Assembly: GCA_051876355.1 (NCBI GenBank)
Contig: JBJEHU010000021.1
Span: 1-49,038, forward strand
DNA from: Olsenella_L sp051876355
GTDB lineage: Bacteria > Actinomycetota > Coriobacteriia > Coriobacteriales > Atopobiaceae
Reading direction: 5' to 3'
Length of the DNA stretch: 49,038 nucleotides
The notes beneath the pieces were generated by a model. It ran no database searches. It was not told the DNA's origin and saw nothing but the letters and a program-made list of their open reading frames with translations. The position numbers and the translations under genes are program-made. Every line of letters starts with the position of its first letter. The stretch's first letter is position 1. Positions 7,205 through 15,258 of the stretch are shown in pieces.

Positions 7205-8653
7205 TCAGGCTTCAGCAGCCTCCGGCTTGTAGGAGACGAACTCGATCACGAATCCGATGACGGCGGAGACCAGCGAAGCGATGATGGCCCAGATCATGTA
7301 GGTGAAGCCCACGGAGCCGGCCGGATCGATGTAGGACAGCCAGTTGAAGACGCCGAGGCCACCGGAGATGTAGAGCTTGGCGCCGGAGAGGCCGATGATC
7401 AGGCCGCCGAAGGCGGAGCCGATGCAGGCATTGATGAAGGCTTTCTTGTTCGGGAGTGCGACGCCGTAGATGGCCGGCTCGGTGACGCCGAAGAAGAATG
7501 CGGAGATCATGGCCGGGAGGGCGATCTCACGGAAGTTCTCGTCCTTGTTCTTGAGGTACATGGCGAACAGGACGGCGCCGAGCGCGAAGGAGTGGCCGAT
7601 CATAGGAGCGACGACGTAGTCATAGCCCAGGTTGGCAAGGTTGACAATCATGATGGGCACGAGCGACCAGTGGAAGCCGAAGATGACGAGAGCCATCCAG
7701 AAGGCTGCGACGATCACGGAGCCGACGACGCCGCCGACGACCGGCAGGTTGAAGATCAGCTCGAAGAATGCGGAGAGCAGGTTGGTGATGAGGGTGGCGA
7801 TCGGGCCGATCACGAGGTAGCCGACGACGACCGTGATCGTGACCGTCAGGAGCGGGATGAAGAACATCTTGATGGAGGCCGGCATCCACTTCTTGCACCA
7901 GTGCTCGACCTTGGAGGCGAACCAGATCATGAGAAGGATGGGGATGACGGAAGAGGTATAGCCAGAGGCAGGCATGATGATGGGGATGCCAAAGAAGGTT
8001 GCATACCAGGAGAAGGTGCCGCAGACGCCGAGGTTCACGCTGCCGAGGACGTCGCCGGAGGTGAGGGCGACCATGGTCGGATAGACGAGCGCGAAGGCGA
8101 TTGCGAGGCCGTTGAACTCGCTCATCTTGAACTTCTTGGAGGCCGTGTAGGCAAGGACGACCGGCAGGAAGTAGAACATGCCGTCAGCGACGGTATAGAG
8201 CATCGTATAGGCGCCCGAGGTGCCGAAGCCCGGAATCAGGGTCGAGCAGGCAGCCAGGATGCCCTTCATGATGCCGGCAGCGCAGAAGGTGCCGAGCATC
8301 GGGGCGAAGATGCCGGAGATGAGATCGATGATGACGGAGCCGACCGACTTCTTCTCGTCGTCCTCGTCGTCGTCCGCGGCGACCTCGCCGCCGCCCTGGA
8401 GGCCGGAGACCTTCAGGAATGCGTCATAGACGTCCTCGACCTTGTTGCCGACGACAATCTGGTACTGGCCGTTGGCGTTCATGACCTTGATGACGCCTGG
8501 AAGCTTCTCGATGACCTCCGTATTGGCCTTGTCCACGTCCTTCAGCTTCAAGCGAAGGCGCGTGATGCAGTGGGCGACGGACTTGATGTTGTCCTTGCCA
8601 CCTACATTCTCCAGAATCTGTTCAGACAAATAATCGTATTTGCCTTCTGCCAT
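7205..8653 (-). CDS. bglP: Beta-glucoside PTS permease, EIIBC
   Basis: The 482-residue inner-membrane permease has an EIIB domain at 1-90 with the phosphorylated Cys29 in HCITRLRLKL. An acidic linker (ADDDEDDEKK) follows, then an EIIC domain with about ten hydrophobic segments and the conserved FGVTEPAIYG. Family members of about 620 residues carry EIIA at the C-terminus; here the protein ends in KPEAAEA and EIIA is a separate gene. AAAGGAGG lies five bases before the ATG, deciding the start. It follows licT by 75 bases and precedes bglA. The substrate is probably an aryl-beta-glucoside or beta-linked disaccharide. Confidence 0.92.
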   Translation of the reverse strand: MAEGKYDYLSEQILENVGGKDNIKSVAHCITRLRLKLKDVDKANTEVIEKLPGVIKVMNANGQYQIVVGNKVEDVYDAFLKVSGLQGGGEVAADDDEDDEKKSVGSVIIDLISGIFAPMLGTFCAAGIMKGILAACSTLIPGFGTSGAYTMLYTVADGMFYFLPVVLAYTASKKFKMSEFNGLAIAFALVYPTMVALTSGDVLGSVNLGVCGTFSWYATFFGIPIIMPASGYTSSVIPILLMIWFASKVEHWCKKWMPASIKMFFIPLLTVTITVVVGYLVIGPIATLITNLLSAFFELIFNLPVVGGVVGSVIVAAFWMALVIFGFHWSLVPIMIVNLANLGYDYVVAPMIGHSFALGAVLFAMYLKNKDENFREIALPAMISAFFFGVTEPAIYGVALPNKKAFINACIGSAFGGLIIGLSGAKLYISGGLGVFNWLSYIDPAGSVGFTYMIWAIIASLVSAVIGFVIEFVSYKPEAAEA

Positions 8654-8728
8654 GGTTTCCTCCTTTAGACCGATGGCTTGACCGATACCCATATCGAGCC
8701 GCACCCCCAGTGCAGCCTGATACCGAAA

Positions 8729-9568
8729 CTAGTGCGTCGTGACCAGACGGTTCACGTGCATCATGAGATACAGGAGCTCCTCATTGGAGCAGCTCCATCC
8801 ATAGGCGTCCTGCAGATATTCCTGAATCTTCTCCACGCAGCTATATATATCAGGAAAATCCTTGGCAGCCTGATCGAAGAGGGAGCTATTCTGCGACTGC
8901 TCGCTTTCGTTGTTCGAAAGGCGGGCGACGAGATAGCGGAAATGGGCGACGAAGCGGTTGTAGGCATAGGAGCGGCGGTCGAGCGTGACCCCGAGCTCGC
9001 TCTCGATGATCTTCGTGACCTCTTTCATGATGCGGGCAGACTCCATCACGATATCCATGTCGGAGCTGTCGCCCACGCCTCCAAGCTCGCCGTTCACGAT
9101 GTGGAGGGCGATGGCGCAGGCCTCATCCTCAGGAAGGTTCGCATCTTCCACACGGGCATTGACCATTGCGACACCGGTGCGGCCGATCCTGAGCTCGTTC
9201 GGGTAGACGAACGCCACCTCGTTCGAGAGCGGATTCTGCACATCGATGCCTTCGCGGCGGCGCTCGATCGCGAACTGGATATGGTCTGCCAAGGTCACGA
9301 CGAGGTTCGGATTGAGCTTGCAGTCGAGCTCCATCTTCGCGAGGTCCACGATGTCGGAGGAGGCGAGAAGCACGTTGTCGGAAAGTCCGGCAAGCGTCTG
9401 TGTCATGCCCTTGCTGACATCGAAGAAAACGCGCTGCACTTCGTCGGTCTTCGTCAGCTCGTATGGCATGTGCTTGAAGCCGACGCCCTTGCCAAACACG
9501 ACGACATCACGGCCAGAGTCATCGACCCCGAGCGCTACGTTGTTGTTTATCTTCTTGACAAGTCGCAT
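8729..9568 (-). CDS. licT: BglG/LicT-family transcriptional antiterminator
   Basis: An RNA-binding antiterminator that lets transcription pass a leader terminator when its sugar is present. The CAT RNA-binding domain is residues 1-55 (MRLVKKINNNVALGVDD). Two PTS regulatory domains follow, with the phosphorylatable histidines at His96 and His156 (PRD1) and His209 and His271 (PRD2) visible. EIIB would phosphorylate and inactivate it without sugar; HPr may activate it. It is first in the licT-bglP-bglA-crr operon. GAAGGG before the ATG can be sequestered by a leader sequence that overlaps the RAT site described separately. Confidence 0.92.
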   Translation of the reverse strand: MRLVKKINNNVALGVDDSGRDVVVFGKGVGFKHMPYELTKTDEVQRVFFDVSKGMTQTLAGLSDNVLLASSDIVDLAKMELDCKLNPNLVVTLADHIQFAIERRREGIDVQNPLSNEVAFVYPNELRIGRTGVAMVNARVEDANLPEDEACAIALHIVNGELGGVGDSSDMDIVMESARIMKEVTKIIESELGVTLDRRSYAYNRFVAHFRYLVARLSNNESEQSQNSSLFDQAAKDFPDIYSCVEKIQEYLQDAYGWSCSNEELLYLMMHVNRLVTTH

Positions 9569-9629
9569 AAAAATACCCTTCAGGCTCCCACGCGAGACGA
9601 GGACTACAAGTCATGCCATACTTCGCGCA

Positions 9630-9660
9630 AGTAATGCCTCAAGGGACGAGTAACAATCTT
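9630..9660 (-). promoter_or_regulatory. Ribonucleic antiterminator (RAT) site in the licT leader
   Basis: On the minus strand the leader reads AGATTGTTACTCGTCCCTTG and then AGGCATTACTT, close to the BglG/LicT target GGATTGTTACT...CAGGCAAAACC. CCCTTGAGGC inside it (9636-9645) can instead pair with GCCTGAAGGG (9576-9585), one mismatch, which is followed by TATTTTT and contains the ribosome site of licT. Binding of LicT would favour the RAT fold and release both. A -10-like TATTAT at 9671-9676 would start this transcript. Confidence 0.7.
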
Positions 9661-9679
9661 GCTACGGGCGATAATAGCA

Positions 9680-9718
9680 GATGGACACCCGCTGTTTCCA
9701 GCAGATGTCCATCTTTTT
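9680..9718. terminator. Hairpin between fur and licT
   Basis: GATGGACA, CCC, GCTG, a TTTC loop, CAGC, AGA and TGTCCATC make an interrupted 12-bp stem, followed by TTTTT on the plus strand and by TGCTATTATC on the minus strand. It lies 50 bases past the stop of the Fur-family gene and just upstream of the licT promoter, so it is probably the fur terminator; the symmetric GATGGACA arms could also be an operator. Confidence 0.5.
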
Positions 9719-9765
9719 CCATTCACCGATTAAATCGGCCCGTTCATCCTTCAGAACTGAAACCG

Positions 9766-10206
9766 CTACGCCGTAGCAGAAGCGGCCTTTTCCGCCTGCT
9801 CCTTCGCCGCGCACTCAGGGCAGAGACCCTGGAAGATCGTGGCGTGCGAATAGACGGTCCAAGGATAGCCACCCTCTGCGAACGGGCGCAGGTCTGCCGT
9901 TGCCTGGGCATCGAGCGTCTGGTCCTCGTGGACAGCGACATCCATGACCTTGCCGCAGCGGACGCAGATCACATGGGCATGCTCGTCCGTGCGGAGGTCG
10001 AACCTCTCTCCGCCCGGCGCCTTGATGGACAGGATGATGCCTTCGTCGGCAAGGAGATGAAGGTTGCGGTAGACCGTGGCACGGCTCAGATGCTCATCGA
10101 CCTTGTGCACCTCGTCGTAGATCTGCTCTGCGGTCGGGTGGTCATGGCGGGCTCGGACCTCTTCGAGCACCAGCTGACGCTGCCGCGTGTTTCTTCTCTC
10201 TGTCAT
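9766..10206 (-). CDS. Fur-family metalloregulator, probably PerR-like
   Basis: The 146-residue repressor has a winged helix with the recognition helix in HLSRATVYRNLHLLADEG. The two structural zinc pairs are Cys81-x2-Cys84 (CVRC) and Cys129-x2-Cys132 (CPEC). The His-rich stretch DEHAH and the VHED segment supply regulatory metal ligands. It is divergent from the rubrerythrin gene, the classical setting of a peroxide sensor, so PerR is more likely than Fur. The sequence alone does not prove the metal. The alanine-rich tail (KAASATA) is lineage decoration. Confidence 0.85.
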   Translation of the reverse strand: MTERRNTRQRQLVLEEVRARHDHPTAEQIYDEVHKVDEHLSRATVYRNLHLLADEGIILSIKAPGGERFDLRTDEHAHVICVRCGKVMDVAVHEDQTLDAQATADLRPFAEGGYPWTVYSHATIFQGLCPECAAKEQAEKAASATA

Positions 10207-10279
10207 GGTTCCTCATTTCCTGGGCCCAGATTGCACTGTCTGGAATCCGTAAAGCTTCGGAGAGTCGGACAGAAAATCC

Positions 10280-10324
10280 TTGACTTGCCGCATCTCCTGT
10301 CTATCATAATAACTGTTCCTGATA
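10280..10324 (+). promoter_or_regulatory. Rubrerythrin promoter with a candidate Fur/PerR operator
   Basis: TTGACT at 10280-10285 and TATCAT at 10302-10307, spaced by 16, form a good promoter toward the rubrerythrin gene. The -10 opens an inverted repeat TATCA-N13-TGATA (10302-10324) with an AT-rich centre, which could be a PerR/Fur-type site for the divergent regulator. The rest of the 305-base gap (10207-10511) holds no gene I can recognise. Confidence 0.55.
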
Positions 10325-10511
10325 AGAATGCAAGCACCCCCGCGGAACATGCTCGGCCATGGTAGCAGATGCAAGCTGGTCAGATGTGTGTTTCATGCGG
10401 AGACCCAGCTTCTCCATAAGACGCCTAAGGGAGGCTCTTATGAGAGGCATTCCTGTTCAGGGACAGAAGACAGGATGGATGCGCCGTCCTGCGAAGAGAG
10501 AGGAATGCACC

Positions 10512-11069
10512 ATGAAGTTTGTATGCCCCGTCTGCGGTTACGTGGAAGAGTACGATGGCGACGAGCTGCCCGCTGACTACAAGTGCCCCCAGTGCGGCTG
10601 CCCCGGCTCCCGCTTCACGAAGCAGGAGGGCGAGCTCACTTGGGCTGCCGAGCATGTCGTGGGTGTCGGCAAGGCCGAGGGCGTTCCTGAGGACATCATC
10701 GAGGACCTCCGTGCGAACTTCAACGGCGAGTGCTCCGAGGTCGGCATGTATCTCGCAATGAGCCGCGTCGCAATGCGTGAGGGCTATCCCGAGATTGGCA
10801 TGTACTACCGCCAGGCTGCCTTCGAGGAAGCAGACCATGCATCCCGCTTCGCCGAGCTCCTCGGCGAGGTCGTGACCGACTCCACGAAGAAGAACCTCGA
10901 GATGCGTGTCGAGGCCGAGAACGGCGCCACTGCCGGCAAGACGGATCTCGCAAAGCGTGCCAAGGCTGCAAACCTCGATGCAATCCATGACACGGTGCAC
11001 GAGATGGCCCGCGACGAAGCCCGTCACGGCCGTGCCTTTGCTGGCCTCCTCAAGCGCTACTTCGGCTAG
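10512..11069 (+). CDS. Rubrerythrin with N-terminal rubredoxin domain ('reverse rubrerythrin')
   Basis: An NAD(P)H-linked peroxidase of anaerobes that reduces hydrogen peroxide, and often oxygen, at a di-iron centre. The rubredoxin iron ligands come first: Cys5-x2-Cys8 (CPVCGY) and Cys25-x2-Cys28 (CPQCGC). The four-helix erythrin part follows, with Glu/His ligands in FNGECSEVGMY, FEEADHASRF and DEARHGRAF. Classical rubrerythrin has the reverse order. The ATG at 10512 follows GAGAGAGGA and fixes the rubredoxin motif at the N-terminus, giving 185 residues; longer frames upstream add no conserved sequence. Divergent from the Fur-family gene. Confidence 0.9.
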   Translation: MKFVCPVCGYVEEYDGDELPADYKCPQCGCPGSRFTKQEGELTWAAEHVVGVGKAEGVPEDIIEDLRANFNGECSEVGMYLAMSRVAMREGYPEIGMYYRQAAFEEADHASRFAELLGEVVTDSTKKNLEMRVEAENGATAGKTDLAKRAKAANLDAIHDTVHEMARDEARHGRAFAGLLKRYFG

Positions 11070-11093
11070 GCCACAACCTGCACTACCCTCTTT

Positions 11094-11128
11094 GGACAGG
11101 CCGGGAGCATATCCCGGCCTGTCCTTTT
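11094..11128 (+). terminator. Rho-independent terminator of the rubrerythrin gene
   Basis: GGACAGGCCGGGA and TCCCGGCCTGTCC form a perfect 13-bp stem around GCATA, followed by TTTT. Confidence 0.92.
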
Positions 11129-11170
11129 GTCTATCTGTTCTCTTATCTATATATGTAGGGATGCACTGTC

Positions 11171-11728
11171 TCAGAGCACCGGCTTCACACGGTCGAGCGC
11201 CATGTAGCCGAGCCATCCCCAGCGAGGATCGTCCATCGCTCCATAGATGGAAAGCCACAAGGGCAAGGGTGCGCACCGCACCCGGTCATCGGCGCAGTCC
11301 AGGATCTTCCCATCCCCGATATAGAGGCCGATATGGCCATACGTGAGCCCCTGGGCGCTATAGGGATGATGCTCCACCCCTACTGCCATGCCCACTTTGA
11401 GCTCCGCAGGATCGTCGAGCCCCAGATACTTCCGGCAGAGCTCGAACGCATCTCCCTCGACGACGCCCAATCCCAGACGCGCGAACGCCGCCTCGATCCA
11501 GGCGGCACAGGAGCACTCCCCTGTCCAAGGCGTCGCGAACGCAAGCTCGACAAGACGCTTCTGCGGCGCTGCCGCAGCTGCAAGCACTTCAGGGCCTTCA
11601 GATATGCGCCGGATGGCAGGCTTTCCGAAAACCGTCGTTGTGCCATCGGCCGCGAGCATGTTCCTCGAGGAAAGCTCTTCGAGTATCCGGCTCTCCAGCT
11701 TGGCATCCATCTGAGGGAAGGCGCCCAC
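11171..11728 (-). CDS. NlpC/P60-like cysteine peptidase without a secretion signal
   Basis: The 185-residue protein has a Cys in GECSCAAWIEAAF (about residue 72) followed by an alpha helix, and a His in TYGHIGLYIGDGKILDC (about 131). These are the spacing and flanks of the NlpC/P60-CHAP papain-like fold. No signal peptide or cell-wall domain is seen, so it may act inside the cell or on imported peptides, unlike secreted endopeptidases. The GTG start at 11728 has AGG seven bases upstream and lies nine bases after the HAD gene, so the two form an operon. Substrate unknown. Confidence 0.65.
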   Translation of the reverse strand: MGAFPQMDAKLESRILEELSSRNMLAADGTTTVFGKPAIRRISEGPEVLAAAAAPQKRLVELAFATPWTGECSCAAWIEAAFARLGLGVVEGDAFELCRKYLGLDDPAELKVGMAVGVEHHPYSAQGLTYGHIGLYIGDGKILDCADDRVRCAPLPLWLSIYGAMDDPRWGWLGYMALDRVKPVL

Positions 11729-11736
11729 AGCAGAAC

Positions 11737-12609
11737 CTATTCCTGCATGAAGGAAGGAAGCGTGCCGGCATCTGCCGCACGCGCGATATCCTCGAGCGCC
11801 GCTGCCACTGCATCATCCTTCGAGGCACCGATATGCCAGCGTGCTGCCCTCTCGATCTCCGGTGCGGCATTCGCGACAGCGACGCCGTTCGGCGTGGCCT
11901 CGATCATCGAGAGGTCGTTCTCCGAATCGCCGAAGCAGACGACCTCGTCGAGGCCGACACCCAGGGCTTCGGCAAGCGCCCGCACGCTCGAGCCCTTGTC
12001 CCAGCCAGCAGGAGAGATGTCGATCAAGGGCGCCGTCAGGCTCGGGAGCACGAAGCCAAGCTCTGGCACTTCCTCGTTAAGGTGGTCCCTGAGCGCACAT
12101 CTCTCCTCGAAGGTCCCCGAGACATGGACATTGGCCTTGATATAGCGGACAGAAGGGTCGAGCTTCGTGAGCACCCTGCCCGAGGCCTCCGTAAAGATCG
12201 TCTCGTTCTGCCTGATCTTGTCCGGCACGCCGGAGTAGAGCGTCGCCCTGCCGTCTCCTGCGACATCGTAGATTGCAAGAGCCGCATGCCCTGTCGCATC
12301 GAGAATCTCCTGCGTATGCACGAGCGCCTCATACGGCAGCTCCTTCACGCTGACCTCCCTGCCATCGAGGTGGAGGATCTGGCCATTCGAGAAGGCTCCC
12401 GTCGCAAAGCATGCTTCATCGTCTGCAAACATCCAGCCCATGGCCGAAGGGATGCGTCCCGAAACCGGACCGAAGTGGATGCCGCGGTCAAGGAGGGCGT
12501 GTATTGCCGCGCGTGCCCGCTCTGAGGCGCAGGGCGCGCCGACCGGTATGAGCGTATCGTCGAGGTCCGTCAGGATGAGCTTGATCACAGGATCCTTCTT
12601 CCGATGCAT
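11737..12609 (-). CDS. HAD-superfamily hydrolase, Cof type
   Basis: A Cof/YidA-like phosphatase for small phosphorylated metabolites. The nucleophile motif DLDDTLIP is near residues 15-22, motif II Ser is in GPVSGR, the conserved Lys in WDKGSSV, and motif IV is CFGDSENDLSMI. The C2-type cap lies between. Two starts are possible: ATG at 12609, weak site, and GTG at 12588 with AAGGA about four bases ahead; the latter would remove only seven residues. It is first in a two-gene unit with the NlpC-like protein. Confidence 0.88.
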   Translation of the reverse strand: MHRKKDPVIKLILTDLDDTLIPVGAPCASERARAAIHALLDRGIHFGPVSGRIPSAMGWMFADDEACFATGAFSNGQILHLDGREVSVKELPYEALVHTQEILDATGHAALAIYDVAGDGRATLYSGVPDKIRQNETIFTEASGRVLTKLDPSVRYIKANVHVSGTFEERCALRDHLNEEVPELGFVLPSLTAPLIDISPAGWDKGSSVRALAEALGVGLDEVVCFGDSENDLSMIEATPNGVAVANAAPEIERAARWHIGASKDDAVAAALEDIARAADAGTLPSFMQE

Positions 12610-12793
12610 TTCCCAAAGAGTTGCGTGAGCTTCTTACATGGTAGCCGCCCACATCTCTAGAATGGAGCAAGAACAAGGAGATTGCGCGCACCGGCAGGCA
12701 GCCCGCAAAAAGGATGCAGCTGCCGGGTATACATCCACGCGAACATATGGCTGCGCACATCTGCGCCCCGAAGAGAAAGGCTTCGAAGAATTC

Positions 12794-13918
12794 ATGGCAA
12801 AGCAGGTCAAGATCATCATGCTCACCGGCTACCTCGGTGCCGGCAAGACGACGCTTCTGAACCACATCCTGAACAATGACCAGGGCATCCGCGCTGCTGT
12901 CATCGTGAACGATATCGGCGAGGTCAACGTCGATGCCTCCCTCATCAAGGACGGCGGCCTCTCGAAGACCGACTCCCTGATCCCGCTCACGAACGGCTGC
13001 ATCTGCTGCACGCTTGCAGGCGACCTCGCGAACCAGCTTGACAGCATCGCGAAGTCCGGCGACTTCGATTACATCATCATCGAGGCCTCCGGCATCTGCG
13101 AGCCCATCCCCATCGCCTACACGATCTCGAACTTCTGCGACCAGTCCAAGACGGACGGCGAGGCTCCGCTCGACCTCGACAACATCGTCGCCGTCGTCGA
13201 CTGCAAGCGCATGTACGACGAGTTCAATGGCGGCAAGGACCTCCTGCGCGACGATATCGAGGAAGACGATATCGAGTCCCTGCTGATCCAGCAGCTCGAG
13301 TTCTGCACGACCGTCATCCTCAACAAGAGCGACCTCGTGACGGAGGACCAGCTCTCCGAGCTCAAGGCCCTCGTCAGGAGCCTCCAGCGCGACGCAAAGA
13401 TCGTCGTCGCCGACCACGGCAACGTGCCGATGGACGAGCTCCTCGACACGAACCGCTTCGACTTCAGCCGCGCCTACAACTCCGCTGCCTGGATCGATGC
13501 GATGGATCACCCCGAGGAGCATGAGAACCCCGAGGTCTTGGAGTACGACGTCACGACGTTCGTCTACGAGCGCAGGCAGCCGTTCGACGTGGACAAGTTC
13601 AACGAGTTCCTCCAGACCTGGCCCGAGTCCATCATCCGCTGCAAGGGCATGTTCTGGTGCTCGCAGGATCCTGACATGTGCTACATCTTCGAGCAGGCAG
13701 GACAGCAGGTCTCCCTCACCGAGAACGGCCTCTTCGTCGACTCCGCTCCCGAGGACGAAAAGAAGAAGATGATCGAGGAGAGCCCCGAGCTCATGGACGA
13801 CTGGGATCCTGAGTGCGGCGACAGGATGACGAAGCTGTGCTTCATCGGCAGGCACATGGACAAGGATGCCCTCGTTGCCGGCCTCGACGCCTGCCTCGTT
13901 CCCTGGAAGCGCGACTAA
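12794..13918 (+). CDS. COG0523/CobW-family metallochaperone GTPase
   Basis: The 374-residue G3E GTPase has Walker A GYLGAGKT at 12-19, the metal-binding CxCC (Cys69-Ile-Cys71-Cys72 in NGCICCTL), the Glu-Ala-Ser-Gly switch and the NKSD guanine motif. A C-terminal CobW domain begins near 260. Members deliver zinc or other metals (YeiR, YciC, ZNG1) or act in cobalamin or nitrile hydratase assembly; the exact client is not visible here. It is not accompanied by metal transporters. Although an open frame runs further upstream, homology starts at ATG 12794. The GNAT gene follows after 15 bases. Confidence 0.85.
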   Translation: MAKQVKIIMLTGYLGAGKTTLLNHILNNDQGIRAAVIVNDIGEVNVDASLIKDGGLSKTDSLIPLTNGCICCTLAGDLANQLDSIAKSGDFDYIIIEASGICEPIPIAYTISNFCDQSKTDGEAPLDLDNIVAVVDCKRMYDEFNGGKDLLRDDIEEDDIESLLIQQLEFCTTVILNKSDLVTEDQLSELKALVRSLQRDAKIVVADHGNVPMDELLDTNRFDFSRAYNSAAWIDAMDHPEEHENPEVLEYDVTTFVYERRQPFDVDKFNEFLQTWPESIIRCKGMFWCSQDPDMCYIFEQAGQQVSLTENGLFVDSAPEDEKKKMIEESPELMDDWDPECGDRMTKLCFIGRHMDKDALVAGLDACLVPWKRD

Positions 13919-13933
13919 GGAAGGCCCCACTCC

Positions 13934-14467
13934 ATGCATGTCCGAAAAGCAGGCCCGCAGGATATCCCCGCCATAGCCGCCTCCTATGAGCGCGTCCACG
14001 ACGAGGAAGAGGCAGGACGCACGACGATCGGCTGGGTACGCAATGTGTATCCGGTCCCCGAGACAGCCAGGCACGCACTCGACGAGGGCACGCTCTATGC
14101 GATGGAAGACTTCGTCGACGGCGAGACAAGGCTCGTAGCATCCGGCATCATCAACCAGACGCAGGTCCCGGAATATGCCGATGCCCATTGGACGGAAGAC
14201 ACACCGGACAACGAAGTGCTCGTGCTCCATACGCTCGTCGTCGATCCGCGCTACAAGGGCAAGGGCTACGGCTCTTCCTTTGTCGCCTTCTACGAGGAGG
14301 AAGCAGCCAAGCGCGGCTGCACCGCCTGCCGCATCGACACGAACGAGCGCAACGCGGCTGCCCGCAGGCTCTATGCCCGCCTTGGCTACAAGGAAGTGGA
14401 CATCGTCCCCTGCAACTTCAATGGCATCCCCCATATCCAGCTCGTCTGCTTGGAGAAGCTCCTCTAG
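13934..14467 (+). CDS. GNAT-family N-acetyltransferase
   Basis: The 177-residue protein uses acetyl-CoA on an unknown small molecule or protein amine. The acetyl-CoA loop is RYKGKGYGSSF, preceded by the beta4 strand VLVLHTLVVDP and followed by TNERNAAARRLYARLGY, the typical C-terminal GNAT motif. GGAAGG lies ahead of the ATG. It is in the same transcript as the COG0523 gene, then a strong terminator follows. Confidence 0.88.
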   Translation: MHVRKAGPQDIPAIAASYERVHDEEEAGRTTIGWVRNVYPVPETARHALDEGTLYAMEDFVDGETRLVASGIINQTQVPEYADAHWTEDTPDNEVLVLHTLVVDPRYKGKGYGSSFVAFYEEEAAKRGCTACRIDTNERNAAARRLYARLGYKEVDIVPCNFNGIPHIQLVCLEKLL

Positions 14468-14495
14468 GGAACAGAAGAGAGAAAGAAAGCATGGC

Positions 14496-14534
14496 AAGGC
14501 CGCCGGAAGGGCACATCCCTCCGGCGGCCTTCTT
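14496..14534 (+). terminator. Terminator after the GNAT gene
   Basis: AAGGCCGCCGG pairs perfectly with CCGGCGGCCTT, with a further AGGG/CCCT inner pairing after a one-base bulge, then TCTTCT. Confidence 0.85.
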
Positions 14535-14633
14535 CTGCCGACCGGAACCTGCCTGTCCCAGATATGTGCCCCTCCTAATGGAAGTGGGTACAAAGATGGG
14601 AAACAGGAGGAACGTGCAGGAGGTGGATGAGCT

Positions 14634-15254
14634 ATGTGCCACAGGATCGTGCCCGTACAGATGGACGAGCTGCAGATGGCGCTCGACCTCTATGCCACGA
14701 CGGGACATGCCCGCATCCCGAAGGACAATCCCGTGCCGAAGGATGTCTATCCCGGCGCGAAGCTTGCCACGATCGTGAAGGAGCCGAAAGGCGGGCTTTC
14801 TGCCCAAGCACTTGTCTGGGGCTTTGCGAGCACGCAGCCGAAGCGCCAGGGACGCGTCTTCAACACCCGCATCGAGACGGCACTCTCCCAGCTGCGCGAT
14901 GGCTATGGCATGTGGGTCGACCCCATCACACGGGGCCGCTGCCTTGTGCCGGTCCGCGCCTTCTACGAGTCCTGGACCCAGCCAAACTCCCCGGCACCCG
15001 ATGGGAAGGTCGCCGTCCGCTTCACGTCCGAGGGGCACCGCATCTTCCTCCTTGCAGCTGTCATGCGTGACGGCGAGGTATCGATCGTGACCTGCCTGCC
15101 GAACGCAGACGTCGGTCCGGTACACTCGCGGATGCCGCTCGTGCTGGGACCGGGAGAGTCCTCGATCTGGCTCGGACCGGGCTTCCCGAAGCTTGCCGAC
15201 CGCTCCCAGATACATCTTGCGACAGAGACCATCCTGCCCCCGCAGAAAGGCTGA
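14634..15254 (+). CDS. SRAP-domain protein (YedK/HMCES type)
   Basis: Shields abasic sites in single-stranded DNA by forming a thiazolidine link through Cys2. Cys2 is present after the initiator Met (MCHR, where most relatives have MCGR). NTRIETA (Asn77, Arg79, Glu81), the FYESW segment with Glu112, and HSRMP with His164 complete the active site. The 206-residue length is usual. The start is fixed by the need for Cys2 and by GGAGG ten bases ahead. The SDR gene follows after four bases. No LexA-type box is obvious upstream. Confidence 0.9.
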   Translation: MCHRIVPVQMDELQMALDLYATTGHARIPKDNPVPKDVYPGAKLATIVKEPKGGLSAQALVWGFASTQPKRQGRVFNTRIETALSQLRDGYGMWVDPITRGRCLVPVRAFYESWTQPNSPAPDGKVAVRFTSEGHRIFLLAAVMRDGEVSIVTCLPNADVGPVHSRMPLVLGPGESSIWLGPGFPKLADRSQIHLATETILPPQKG

Positions 15255-15258
15255 TTCC

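Noticed and set aside
6311..8668. Long (785-codon) open frame on the plus strand opposite the beta-glucoside operon
   Set aside because: It is antisense to two clear genes, has low-complexity Asp/Glu/Arg/Val-rich composition expected from the complement of high-GC coding DNA, and lacks a ribosome binding site.
12488..14593. 701-codon minus-strand frame across the COG0523 and GNAT genes
   Set aside because: Spans two well-defined plus-strand genes and shows no domain.
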